Source: Actinomyces timonensis DSM 23838 (GTDB lineage: Bacteria > Actinomycetota > Actinomycetes > Actinomycetales > Actinomycetaceae). From it: 64,000 bases of DNA. The notes under the pieces are model-generated. The model searched no databases and had not been told where the DNA came from. It worked only from the letters and a program-made list of their open reading frames with translations. The translations under genes and the position numbers were made by a program. This document shows, piece by piece, positions 32,421-40,249 of the stretch. The stretch's first letter is position 1. Each line of letters begins with the position of its first letter. The DNA lies in NCBI RefSeq assembly GCF_000295095.1, contig NZ_JH806633.1:62001-126000 (forward strand), read 5' to 3'.

Positions 32421-32992
32421 TGACAGGGATCCTCCTGACGGAGGCGGCCACTCCGGGATCCCCACTGCGGGACCCGGAGTGGCTGCAAGCCGTCTCAGTG
32501 CTCATCACCGCCCTCGTCGGTGCCGTCAGCGGACTCATCGCCGCATGGGTCCCCCAGCGCCGCGCGAACAAGCGCATCGAGGAGAAAGTCGAGCGGGCGG
32601 GTCGGTCGGCGGACATCGCCGGGCGCGCCGCCGAGGACGCCCACTACGCGATCACCAATGATCACAGCTCCCCTCTGCGGGAGGACCTGGACAGGCAGTT
32701 CTCCGAGCTCCTGGAGGACCAGCGCCAGACGCGCCTGGCTGTCACGCAGGTCGCCGAGGCGCAGCGCTCCGCCGAGATCACCATCGGTGAGGCCCTCTAC
32801 GGCCTCCGGGCCGGGATCGACAAGCTCGCGTCCCGCTCCAAGGCCGAGGAGGCCTCCATCCGGCAGGAGGGCGCTCGCATCGCCGCCGAGGTCGAGAACC
32901 GCCTCGACGCCCTCGAATCGGCCCGATGCGACTCCTGCCCACCGGGCGCCACCGCCAAGGGCGGGCGCCACGCCGCACCACCAATCCTCTGA
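32420..32992 (+). CDS. Second membrane lysis protein (holin/DUF2746-like)
   Basis: A 190-residue protein with one membrane segment (about residues 24-43, AVSVLITALVGAVSGLIAAWV) followed by a long helical, probably coiled-coil region (EEKVERAGRSADIAGRAAEDAHY...LDALESAR) and a CDSCPPG near the end. Single-pass plus coiled coil next to a holin resembles DUF2746-type actinophage lysis proteins. It could be an antiholin or spanin-like partner. It overlaps the holin stop by 1 nt. Confidence 0.65.
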   Translation: MTGILLTEAATPGSPLRDPEWLQAVSVLITALVGAVSGLIAAWVPQRRANKRIEEKVERAGRSADIAGRAAEDAHYAITNDHSSPLREDLDRQFSELLEDQRQTRLAVTQVAEAQRSAEITIGEALYGLRAGIDKLASRSKAEEASIRQEGARIAAEVENRLDALESARCDSCPPGATAKGGRHAAPPIL

Positions 32993-33009
32993 CCAGAAAG
33001 GGGCCCCGC

Positions 33010-33384
33010 ATGGCGCTCGGCCGCATCCAGGGGAAGTTCATCCTCCCCGACAACACGGGGGTAGCGACCTCCGTCCGAATCACCCCGACCCGGCTCCTGG
33101 AATCCACCCCGCTGGGCGTCGTCGTCTCAACGGCGACCTGCATGCTGACCGACGGCGCCCTCGACGTCGAGGTCGTGCCGGGCACCTACCGGCTGGAGCT
33201 GCGCATCCCCGGCTCGGAGGAGCTGGCGATGACCGTGACCGTCCCCGACGGGGGCACCGTCAACATCGCGAGCGCCCTGAACCAGCCGCCCCCGTCCCCG
33301 CAGCCCCCATCGCCGGGCGGCGGCGGGGCATCCCCCGGCGCAAACATCCGTGACAACGGCGACGGCACCCTCACCCTCGGCTGA
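33010..33384 (+). CDS. Small beta-sandwich protein before the tail spike
   Basis: A 124-residue protein, ATG 33010 with AAAGGGG upstream. Residues 1-95 look like a transthyretin-like beta sandwich (RIQGKFILPDNTGVATSVRITPTRLL...LDVEVVPGTYRLELRIPGSEE), followed by a Pro/Gly linker and NGDGTLTLG. Such modules occur in phage appendage proteins. It probably belongs to the receptor-binding assembly. Confidence 0.6.
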   Translation: MALGRIQGKFILPDNTGVATSVRITPTRLLESTPLGVVVSTATCMLTDGALDVEVVPGTYRLELRIPGSEELAMTVTVPDGGTVNIASALNQPPPSPQPPSPGGGGASPGANIRDNGDGTLTLG

Positions 33385-33398
33385 CCAGGAGAACCCCC

Positions 33399-36215
33399 AT
33401 GGCATTCACCCTCTACTCCAAGGCCGGGGCGGACGCCGCCATCAAGGCGGCCATCGCCCCACTCGGCGCCCGCGTCAAGAAGATCGAGGACCACCCCGGC
33501 GGCGGCGACGTCGACCTGAGCGGCTACGCCCGCACAAGCGACCTCGACACCAAGGCGAGCATGAAGGACGTCGAGGCGCTGGCCGAGCGCATCGGCGCCG
33601 TCGAGAAGCGCCCCACTGCGCCGGCCAAGGGCGGCCGCGCGTGGTTCTCCGTGTCCTACCCCCGCCCGGACGACGACCTCTCGGCATGGCGCGCGTGGCT
33701 GGCCCCCGCGCCCCTGGGCACCGCTGTCATGGACCACTCCGACCATGACTGGTCCGTCGAGGTCCCCGCCTACGCCAAGGCCGCCAAGGCCGCCAAAGCA
33801 GCAGGCGCCCGCGTCCTGTGGTACGTGCCCACGCACAAGGGCATGGCCGGTGCCCCAGCCAAGTGGGGCGAGGGACGCCCGGACGCCGCCAAATGGAGCC
33901 ACGACGAGATCATCCGCCAACTCGGCTACGCCAGGACCTTCTACGGCGCCGACGTCTTCGACGGCGTCTTCCTCGACGAGGTCTCCTCCGGACTCGACTC
34001 CCACGCCGAGCGCGTCCCCTGGTACACCGAGCTCATCACCAAGATCCGTGAGCGCTTCGGGGCTGGCTTCTACGTCTTCGGCAATCCCGGTGTGGCGGTC
34101 TCCGACGCCATGCTGGACGCCGGGTTCGACGGCCTGTGCACCTTCGAGGACACGGCCGTGGAGTACCTGAAGGCGAGCGGGGAGCGCAAGGCGTGGCTGC
34201 GGGTCACTCCTGCGATGGTGTCCACCGGTGTGGACATCGTCCACATGGTCCGTGACGTCACCGCCGGCAACGTCCGGGCTGTCTATGAGCGGGCCGAGGC
34301 CGAGGGGCCCGATGGGCTGTTCCTCACGGACCGTGGGCTCACTCCCGGGGCGGATCCGCTCGGCGTGCCCGCCTCGTCCCCCTACGCGGCGCCCCCGGCC
34401 GCGTTCGTCACGGCTCCGCTGAGCGCGTGGGCCGCCAGGATGCTGCCCACCTACTGGGCCGCCCAGGCGGGGGGCGAGACGGCGCCGACAGTGCTCGTGG
34501 GATCCCTTGAGGGCGGCAAGGTCTACGATTCCAAGACGATCCGCCTCGACGGTGGTACCGCGTCCGTCATCGCCACCCCGACGGACACGTGGCGCGGTGA
34601 CGTGTCCACTCGGGTGTTCGAGGTGCCCGGCGGCAGGGACCTCGTCCTGGGGCTGCACGTGGTGCATACCGGGGCGGTTCCCGCAAGCCTTCAGGTGAAG
34701 GTGTCCTATGGGACCGCGAGTGAGCAGCCTCGCGCCGTGTGGACCAAGGGCGGCTCGTTCACTGTGGACCCGACGGGGGAGGCGGGTAAGGACCTGTCCC
34801 TGGTGATCCCGGCGTCGGACACGCAGGGCAACACGCATGCCCGCGTGGATCTGCGGTTCAACGGGACCCGGTGGGAGCCGGGCAAGGGGTCCGTCAGTGG
34901 CGTCACCGTCACTGTGCCCGGGGACAAGGCTCCTGAGGCTGATCTGAGCGCGTTCGCGAAGAAGGACGAGGTCGCCGCTGAGGCGCAGAAGGCCGCGCAG
35001 CAGGAGGTGCGGTCGGCGGTTCAGGGACTGGCCACGAAGCAGGAGCTGAGCGGGCTCATGTCGCGTGAGGCCGTCGAGGCCTACGTGCGCGAGGCGATCG
35101 CGCAGGCCCTGAAGGTGGCGCCGGGGGCTCCCGAGGGCGATCTCCTCGTCCCCAAGCCCGACCCCGGCTGGAACAACCAGGCGCCGTACCTGGCGAAGTT
35201 CCGGGCTGGTGAGGGCAAGACCTCGACGATGCCGATCACGATCCTGGGCGACTCCTGGTCCGGCGGCAACGTCACCGAGCGCGGCGGCGCCAACAAGACG
35301 TCGGAGCGGTGGGACGCGATCGCGAAGCGGGACCTGAACAATTTCGCGTTCCAGAACCAGGCGATCAGTGGCCAGCTGACGAGTGATTTCCTGATCTACT
35401 CGGGTGTTCACCCGTTCATCGTGTCCTCGATCGACGGGGACCAGATCCCGGCCGGCAAGAACGTCGAGAAGCGGGTCACCCTGTCGAGCCCGCCGCTCGA
35501 CGTCATGAACGGCAAGCTGCTCCGCAACAACGTGAAGGATGTCAACACGTACATCACGTACTGGCAGGTCACCCTGGACGGTGTGCCCGGGTACATGCGG
35601 CTTCGCTGGGACCAGGCGCAGGGCAAGAACTACTTCGTGTTCGCCAGGAACACCGATGGGCAGGCTCACCCCCTGCCGCCCGGGACGTACCGGTGCTCGA
35701 CGCAGATCGAGTCCACGGTGACCAAGGGCGCCCAGTTCATCATCGAGCTGGGCATCAACGACCTCTTCCAGCACTACGGCGACGCCCAGTTCGTCGAGAA
35801 GTACATGCAGAATCTGCGGGACATCATCTCTCGGCTGGGGACCGATTACGCGGGCGCCCAGCCGAGCCACCTGATGGTCCTGACCATCCCGCCGATGAGC
35901 GGCGAGAACCGGGACGCGCCGCGCCGCAAGATGATGGACAAGGCCAACGCCGCGCTCGTCAACGAGTTCGGGCCGATGGTCCTGGACATCTCCAGCTACC
36001 TCACGAGCGAGCAGGCCCTTGTCGACGCCGGACTGCCTGTCACCAGCGGGGATCGGGAAGACCTGGCGCAGCGGTCCCTGCCGAGGTCCCTGATGGGCGA
36101 CGTCTGGCAGAAGCCCGGCACGTTCGACGCCACGCACATGAACGCGGCCGGCCACAAGGTCCTGGGCGAGTTCATCGCCCGGGAGATCAAACGCCGGGGG
36201 TGGGTTCAAGGCTGA
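33399..36215 (+). CDS. Tail spike/fibre with Spherulin4-like and SGNH hydrolase domains
   Basis: A 938-residue protein. A short trimerisation-like N-terminus (1-75) is followed by a TIM-barrel domain (about 80-305) resembling spherulation-specific family 4 / GH114-type enzymes: VLWYVPTHKGM, DVFDGVFLDEVSSG (about 186-199), VFGNPGVAVSDAML, LCTFEDTAVEYL. A beta-sandwich region and a helical stretch (to about 570) lead to an SGNH hydrolase domain (about 605-938): ILGDSWSGG with the Ser near 618, ELGINDLF, and GTFDATHMNAAGH (Asp/His near 909-912). It could both cleave and deacetylate a host surface glycan. Preceded by CAGGAG. Confidence 0.8.
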   Translation: MAFTLYSKAGADAAIKAAIAPLGARVKKIEDHPGGGDVDLSGYARTSDLDTKASMKDVEALAERIGAVEKRPTAPAKGGRAWFSVSYPRPDDDLSAWRAWLAPAPLGTAVMDHSDHDWSVEVPAYAKAAKAAKAAGARVLWYVPTHKGMAGAPAKWGEGRPDAAKWSHDEIIRQLGYARTFYGADVFDGVFLDEVSSGLDSHAERVPWYTELITKIRERFGAGFYVFGNPGVAVSDAMLDAGFDGLCTFEDTAVEYLKASGERKAWLRVTPAMVSTGVDIVHMVRDVTAGNVRAVYERAEAEGPDGLFLTDRGLTPGADPLGVPASSPYAAPPAAFVTAPLSAWAARMLPTYWAAQAGGETAPTVLVGSLEGGKVYDSKTIRLDGGTASVIATPTDTWRGDVSTRVFEVPGGRDLVLGLHVVHTGAVPASLQVKVSYGTASEQPRAVWTKGGSFTVDPTGEAGKDLSLVIPASDTQGNTHARVDLRFNGTRWEPGKGSVSGVTVTVPGDKAPEADLSAFAKKDEVAAEAQKAAQQEVRSAVQGLATKQELSGLMSREAVEAYVREAIAQALKVAPGAPEGDLLVPKPDPGWNNQAPYLAKFRAGEGKTSTMPITILGDSWSGGNVTERGGANKTSERWDAIAKRDLNNFAFQNQAISGQLTSDFLIYSGVHPFIVSSIDGDQIPAGKNVEKRVTLSSPPLDVMNGKLLRNNVKDVNTYITYWQVTLDGVPGYMRLRWDQAQGKNYFVFARNTDGQAHPLPPGTYRCSTQIESTVTKGAQFIIELGINDLFQHYGDAQFVEKYMQNLRDIISRLGTDYAGAQPSHLMVLTIPPMSGENRDAPRRKMMDKANAALVNEFGPMVLDISSYLTSEQALVDAGLPVTSGDREDLAQRSLPRSLMGDVWQKPGTFDATHMNAAGHKVLGEFIAREIKRRGWVQG

Positions 36216-36249
36216 CCCGCCTTCGCCCGCGCCGGCCGTCTCCACGACC

Positions 36250-37386
36250 ATGGTGGGGGCTGCCGGCGACGGCAGGACCGATGACACAGCAGCGCTCCAG
36301 GCCGCCTTCGGGCGCCTGGAGCGCTCTGGTGGGGGCACCCTCCACCTCGACCCAGGGCGCGTCTACCGCATCGATGGGTGGGTCCAGGGCATCGGCTCCG
36401 GGATCACCATCGAGGGCCACGGCGCCACCATCACGCGGGGACCGACGTCCGGCGGCATCCTCTTCGCCTCCAAGGCCGAGAACAACCGGAGGATCCCGGA
36501 CGGCGGAGAGCGCTTCACCGTCCGGGACCTGAGGATCGTGGGGGACTACGCCAGCGGGAAGGGCCTGTGCGTCGCCTCCCTGCACCACGCCCGGGACATC
36601 GCCTTCGAGCGGTGCATCTTCGAGCAGGTCGCCGGCGGCGGCGGGCACGTCGTCGACGCCGTCGCCGTCGACGGACTGCGGTTCACCGACTGCGAGTGGC
36701 GCGGCCGCCTCGTCGTCGGCGACGGCGCCCTCCAGGAGAACATCCAGGTCGGCGCCTCGCTCCAGGGGACGCTCTCCCACAACCAGGCCACGGGCTACGA
36801 CGGCGTCGCGTGCTCACGCGTCATCGTCGAGGACTGCCGCTTCCTGCCGCTCACGGTCGGAGGACGCACCTACCCAGCGCCGAACATCATCGGCAACCAC
36901 GACAAGCTGGAGCACGGCGAGCACTGGGACGTGACCATCCGGGGCTGCCGCGTCGTCGACCCCCACGAGAACAAGGGGCTCTACGACACGTCCGTGATCA
37001 AGCTGCGAGGCATCAAGGGCTTGACCGTCCAGGGCTGTGAGTTCGTCTCCACCACGGGGGCGGACACGATCCTCATCCACGCCTCCGGGCGTGGGACGGG
37101 CATCCCCGCCGACGGGGACCTGAACGCGGCGCAGGACTGGGGCCACGAGGTCCCCATCGACCCACTGCGATGCCAGGACGTGACGATCAGCGACAACCGC
37201 ATCACCGGGTTCAGCCTGCCCGGGGGGCGCGCCTACATGGAGATCGCGGGCGCGGCCGCCGCCCCGGCCGAGCGCGTCACCGTATCGGGGACGCGCCTCA
37301 CGCGCGGGCCCGGTGACGCGGGGGACCTCGTCAAGATGGCGAGTGCCCACGTCACTGTCTCCGGGACCGAGGAGACCAGGGCCTGA
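36250..37386 (+). CDS. Pectate-lyase-like beta-helix tail protein
   Basis: A 378-residue right-handed beta-helix protein. It begins with the classical motif of phage spikes, MVGAAGDGRTDDTAALQAAFGRL, then regularly spaced coils (HGATITRG, VRDLRIVGDY, IAFERCIFEQV, LRFTDCEWRG, VIVEDCRFLP, VTIRGCRVVD, LTVQGCEF, VTISDNRITGF). Likely a polysaccharide depolymerase or adhesin. No ribosome site precedes the ATG, and the frame is open with Pro-rich sequence back to the stop of the upstream spike, so it may be translated as a +1-frame extension of that protein. Confidence 0.75.
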   Translation: MVGAAGDGRTDDTAALQAAFGRLERSGGGTLHLDPGRVYRIDGWVQGIGSGITIEGHGATITRGPTSGGILFASKAENNRRIPDGGERFTVRDLRIVGDYASGKGLCVASLHHARDIAFERCIFEQVAGGGGHVVDAVAVDGLRFTDCEWRGRLVVGDGALQENIQVGASLQGTLSHNQATGYDGVACSRVIVEDCRFLPLTVGGRTYPAPNIIGNHDKLEHGEHWDVTIRGCRVVDPHENKGLYDTSVIKLRGIKGLTVQGCEFVSTTGADTILIHASGRGTGIPADGDLNAAQDWGHEVPIDPLRCQDVTISDNRITGFSLPGGRAYMEIAGAAAAPAERVTVSGTRLTRGPGDAGDLVKMASAHVTVSGTEETRA

Positions 37387-37455
37387 CCACCTTTCATCTG
37401 TAGGGAAAATTTTCTCGTCCGGCCCAGCCGGGGACAGAATCTCCTACGTTTGTAA

Positions 37456-37504
37456 CACTGAACCGCCCCCTCACCACTGCGCGTGGTGAGGGGGCGGTTC
37501 AGTG
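37456..37504. terminator. Very strong bidirectional terminator at the end of the late operon
   Basis: A perfect 22-bp inverted repeat (37456-37477 with 37483-37504) with a TGCGC loop, between the rightward beta-helix gene and the leftward right-end genes. Confidence 0.93.
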
Positions 37505-37508
37505 CGTT

Positions 37509-37670
37509 CTACCGGCGGGCGCGCCTGCGCGCCAGGACGGCGGTCGCCAGGGCCGCCGCCCAGGCGCTCCACGCCGCGAGCGCGACATTCGGTGCGCTGC
37601 GCGTCGTCGTCCACACGAGGACCGCGCCGAGGGCGAGGACGGCCGCGAGCGCGGCGGTGGTCGTCCTCAC
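37509..37670 (-). CDS. Small membrane protein at the prophage right end
   Basis: A 53-residue ORF from GTG 37670, one base after the stop of the upstream leftward gene. Two hydrophobic segments (about residues 5-20 and 29-46) and a basic C-terminus (ARRRARR), giving a two-pass membrane protein. It is last in a three-gene leftward unit that is probably expressed from the lysogen. Confidence 0.5.
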   Translation of the reverse strand: MRTTTAALAAVLALGAVLVWTTTRSAPNVALAAWSAWAAALATAVLARRRARR

Positions 37671-37671
37671 C

Positions 37672-37899
37672 CTACTCCTCGGCCTCGCGTCGGCGGCGGG
37701 CGCGCTCGACGGCGATGTAGGCGCTCTTGTGCGACGCGAACTTCATGGGCTCGCGCAGCGAGTAGACGGATGCGCCGGCCTCGACGGCGCGCAGCATCGC
37801 CTCGTCCCGCTGGGCCAGGAGATCATCCGCCGCGTCGCGCGCGGCGCGCTCCTTCGACGCGAGGCGCACCGCCTCGGCGATCAGCTTCTCCTTGTCCAC
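37672..37899 (-). CDS. Small basic helical protein
   Basis: A 75-residue protein (MDKEKLIAEAVRLASKERAARDAADDLLAQ...). The middle (AMLRAVEAGASVYSLREPMKFASHKSAYIAVE) resembles a compact HTH, and the C-terminus is very basic. ATG preceded by AAGGGAGAG. It could be a regulator of the promoter upstream of its operon; not proven. Confidence 0.6.
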   Translation of the reverse strand: MDKEKLIAEAVRLASKERAARDAADDLLAQRDEAMLRAVEAGASVYSLREPMKFASHKSAYIAVERARRRREAEE

Positions 37900-37971
37900 G
37901 ATCCTCTCCCTTCCTCTTGCCGCTTGTCGTCGCGGGCGGGGCGCCCGCGCGGGGTGCCCCGCCCGCAGTGG

Positions 37972-38271
37972 TCACCAGTCCTCGCAGTCCGGGTCGGTGA
38001 GGTCCGCCTCGGTGAGGCCGGCCTTGGCCAGGAGTCGCGCCTTGGCGTCGTCATAGGGGTCCGGCGACTCCCAGTCGTCGCCCTCGCGCAGGGCATCGAT
38101 GGCGTCCCGGACGCGGTCGTCGTCGGCGGCGATCCAGTCGGCGCCCTCGTCGCTCCACTGCTCGATGATGCACGTGCAGGTGGACGTGGCCCGCTCCTCG
38201 GGCGACCCCACGTCGACGAGGACGTCGTGCTCGGTGATCCAGTGGACGCGGTAGCGGATGTTGGTGCTCAT
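37972..38271 (-). CDS. Acidic hypothetical protein, first gene of the right-end leftward unit
   Basis: A 99-residue protein from ATG 38271 with GAGGAGGA nine bases upstream. Very acidic, with a beta-rich N-terminus (NIRYRVHWITEHDVLVDVGS) and helical C-terminus. It is the first gene behind a sigma70-like promoter wrapped in palindromes, so its expression is regulated. No homologous family is recognised; it is a candidate lysogenic-conversion gene. Confidence 0.6.
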   Translation of the reverse strand: MSTNIRYRVHWITEHDVLVDVGSPEERATSTCTCIIEQWSDEGADWIAADDDRVRDAIDALREGDDWESPDPYDDAKARLLAKAGLTEADLTDPDCEDW

Positions 38272-38303
38272 GGTGGGTTCCTCCTCATTGGTCGCTCCCG
38301 ATG

Positions 38304-38337
38304 GCACTACTGTAGTGCACTACAGCATGTAGTGCAA
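38304..38337 (-). promoter_or_regulatory. Leftward promoter embedded in palindromic operator
   Basis: Read leftward: -35 TTGCAC (38337-38332), 17-bp spacer, -10 TACAGT (38314-38309). The same stretch is built from GCACTAC/GTAGTGC half-sites: a GCACTAC-T-GTAGTGC palindrome at 38304-38318, CTGTAGTG-CACTACAG at 38310-38325, and another GTAGTGC at 38330-38336. A repressor dimer bound here would cover both promoter boxes. Confidence 0.7.
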
Positions 38338-38385
38338 GACATGGGTGCGTGACCGTGGGGCGGCACGTTTACGCACCGCTTTCCC

Positions 38386-38450
38386 ACGCGAAATTGACGC
38401 ACCGTCGCCGCTGCCCGCTGGACGCAACGCGAAATGACCGCACGTTGCCG
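38386..38450 (+). repeat. Direct repeats beside the attachment site
   Basis: Two related copies of ACGCGAAAT-(T)GACxGCAC...GCCG at 38386-38410 and 38427-38450. In the 370-nt noncoding right end, 60-150 bp from the attachment site, they are candidate arm-type integrase or excisionase sites. The rest of 38338-38498 shows no gene. Confidence 0.4.
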
Positions 38451-38504
38451 CCAGTTGCACCACTCAGCCGTCAATCGCCGCTACCAGCCGTCCAATAGAC
38501 GTCT

Positions 38505-38543
38505 ATTCCGCAGGTTCCCGGTTCGAGTCCGGGTGGGGGCACC
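38505..38543 (+). other. attR: 3' fragment of a tRNA gene
   Basis: The sequence ends with a canonical tRNA 3' half: T-stem CCCGG (38517-38521), loop TTCGAGT, CCGGG (38529-38533), acceptor strand TGGGGGC, discriminator A and CC (38541-38543). No matching GCCCCCA 5' half, D-arm or anticodon arm is found at the required distance upstream. A 3' tRNA piece where phage sequence stops and host genes start is the usual scar of integration into a tRNA gene. The parent tRNA must begin GCCCCCA (Leu or Arg type is likely). Confidence 0.75.
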
Positions 38544-38644
38544 GTTGGAATGACGCCGTTTTCCGAGCCACCGGGCCCAGGGAGTGGAGTCGCCGCGCCG
38601 GATTGATGAAGCGCGATCAGCCCTTAAGCCCATATTGTTGGATC

Positions 38645-40249
38645 ATGCCCCCTACCGCCCCGTCGGCATCCCCAGCACCCCATGGGGACGGCCTGCCCTC
38701 CTCGGCGCTCAGCCGCGCCCAGCTCATCGAGGTGCTCAACAGCACTGTCGGAGACCTCCAGCGGCTCGATCTGGCGCTGGGCGCTTCCGAGACGGAGGCC
38801 GCTCGCCGCCTGCGCCACAGCCTCGTCTGCCAGATCCGTGACCACGTCCTGCCCCGCATCGCCGACGCCGAGGTCCCGGCGATCGTCGTCGTCGGCGGGT
38901 CCACCGGTGCTGGCAAATCCACCCTCGTGAACTCAGTGCTCGGCGCGGAGGTCTCCGTCGCCGGGGTCCTGCGCCCGACGACGCGCACCCCCGTCCTCGT
39001 GGTCAACCCAGAGGACCGCGCGTCACTCAGCGGCCACTCGCTGGCCAGCGTGTGCACGATCCAGGAGTCGGCGGCGGTGCCCGCGGGCCTGGCCCTCGTG
39101 GACGCCTCGGACCTCGACTCGGTCCACGAGTCCAACAGGATCCTGGCCGCGCGCCTTCTGGAATCGGCGGACCTGTGGCTCTTCGTCACCACCGCCGCCC
39201 GCTACGGTGACCAGACGCCGTGGACCACGCTGGAGGCCGCCGCGGAGCGGAAGATGCCCATCGCGATCGTCCTCAACCGCGTGCGCGCCGACGTCCTGCC
39301 CGAGGTTCGCAGGGACCTCATGACGCGCCTGGACCAGATCGAGCTGGCCGATGCCCCCTTCTTCGTCATCCCCGACGCCGGCCCGCACGAGGGCCTCCTG
39401 CCGGGAGACGCCGTCGGCGAGATCCGGGACTGGCTGCAGCTCCTGGCCGGGCGCCACCGCGCCGCTGGCCTCGTGCGCCGCGGTGGGCGGGGCCTGTGGT
39501 CCGCCCTCAAGAACGATCTGGCCGCCCTGGCCGACGCCGTCGACGTCCAGGACGAGGCGGCCAAGCGCCTGGAAGAGGCCACCGCCGCCCTGCTCGTCGA
39601 CCCGGGCGCCGAGATCCGCTCCGACCTGGAGCGCGGGGAGATCGGTGAGGGAGCACCCGCCACCCGGTGGGTCACTCTGGCCTCCTCAGGCGCCCCGCTC
39701 GCCCCCCTGGCCACGGGATCGCGCCTGCCATGGGGCCTGTTCGCGCGCGCGGCCAAGGCGCGCACCGCGGCACTGGCCAAGCTCGCCGCCGACGCGCAGG
39801 CGGCCCTCGCCTCGCGCCTCGAGGCTGCCCTCGTCGCCCTGGCCGACGACGTCCAGCGGATCTGGACGGAGGCCGGGGCGGAGGAGTCGGCCGGGCGCCT
39901 CCTGCCGGCCGTTCCCGACTCCGAGGCGATCATCGCGCAGTGGGCCGACGACGTGCGCGCCAATCCCGGCGCCTCCGCCCGTGGCCTGCGGGGGACGGCG
40001 ATCGGCGACCTCATCATCGCGGCCGCCGCCGGGGTCGAGGGCGCCCGGACCGCCACGGACAGGCTGCGCCTGGCCGACGCCGTCGCCTCCGCGCGCGCCT
40101 CCCTGACCGCCACGTTCGACGCCGCCCTGGCCCGCGTGGCTCCCCCCGGGACAGCCCTCAAGCTCGCCCCCGACCCCGCGCTCGCCGCTGCCCTGCGCCT
40201 GCGCTCGGGCGAGCTCACTCCCTTCACCCGCCCTGGAGCGACCGCATGA
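38645..40249 (+). CDS. Dynamin-like GTPase, first of a pair
   Basis: A 534-residue GTPase with P-loop GGSTGAGKST (residues about 84-93) after a helical N-terminus, a switch region LRPTTRTPVLVV, LALVDASDLDS (DxxG-like), and NRVRADVL (NKxD-like). A long helical C-terminus follows. ATG 38645 is taken as start; an alternative at 38606 adds 13 residues, and neither has a clear ribosome site. Coupled by ATGA to a second GTPase. It is the first host gene after the prophage. Confidence 0.75.
   Translation: MPPTAPSASPAPHGDGLPSSALSRAQLIEVLNSTVGDLQRLDLALGASETEAARRLRHSLVCQIRDHVLPRIADAEVPAIVVVGGSTGAGKSTLVNSVLGAEVSVAGVLRPTTRTPVLVVNPEDRASLSGHSLASVCTIQESAAVPAGLALVDASDLDSVHESNRILAARLLESADLWLFVTTAARYGDQTPWTTLEAAAERKMPIAIVLNRVRADVLPEVRRDLMTRLDQIELADAPFFVIPDAGPHEGLLPGDAVGEIRDWLQLLAGRHRAAGLVRRGGRGLWSALKNDLAALADAVDVQDEAAKRLEEATAALLVDPGAEIRSDLERGEIGEGAPATRWVTLASSGAPLAPLATGSRLPWGLFARAAKARTAALAKLAADAQAALASRLEAALVALADDVQRIWTEAGAEESAGRLLPAVPDSEAIIAQWADDVRANPGASARGLRGTAIGDLIIAAAAGVEGARTATDRLRLADAVASARASLTATFDAALARVAPPGTALKLAPDPALAAALRLRSGELTPFTRPGATA

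Noticed and set aside
33186-36338. 1050-codon open frame on the minus strand opposite the tail spike
   Set aside because: Its product is Arg/Gly/Val/Asp-rich with no domain, which is the normal antisense shadow of a high-GC gene; the plus-strand frame has clear SGNH and barrel motifs.
37483-38352. 289-codon plus-strand frame at the prophage right end
   Set aside because: It runs through the terminator stem and opposite three minus-strand genes that have ribosome sites and a promoter; its product has no motif.
38461-38543. Intact tRNA gene at the prophage end
   Set aside because: Only the T-arm and acceptor 3' strand are present; no D-arm, anticodon stem or GCCCCCA 5' strand can be folded upstream.
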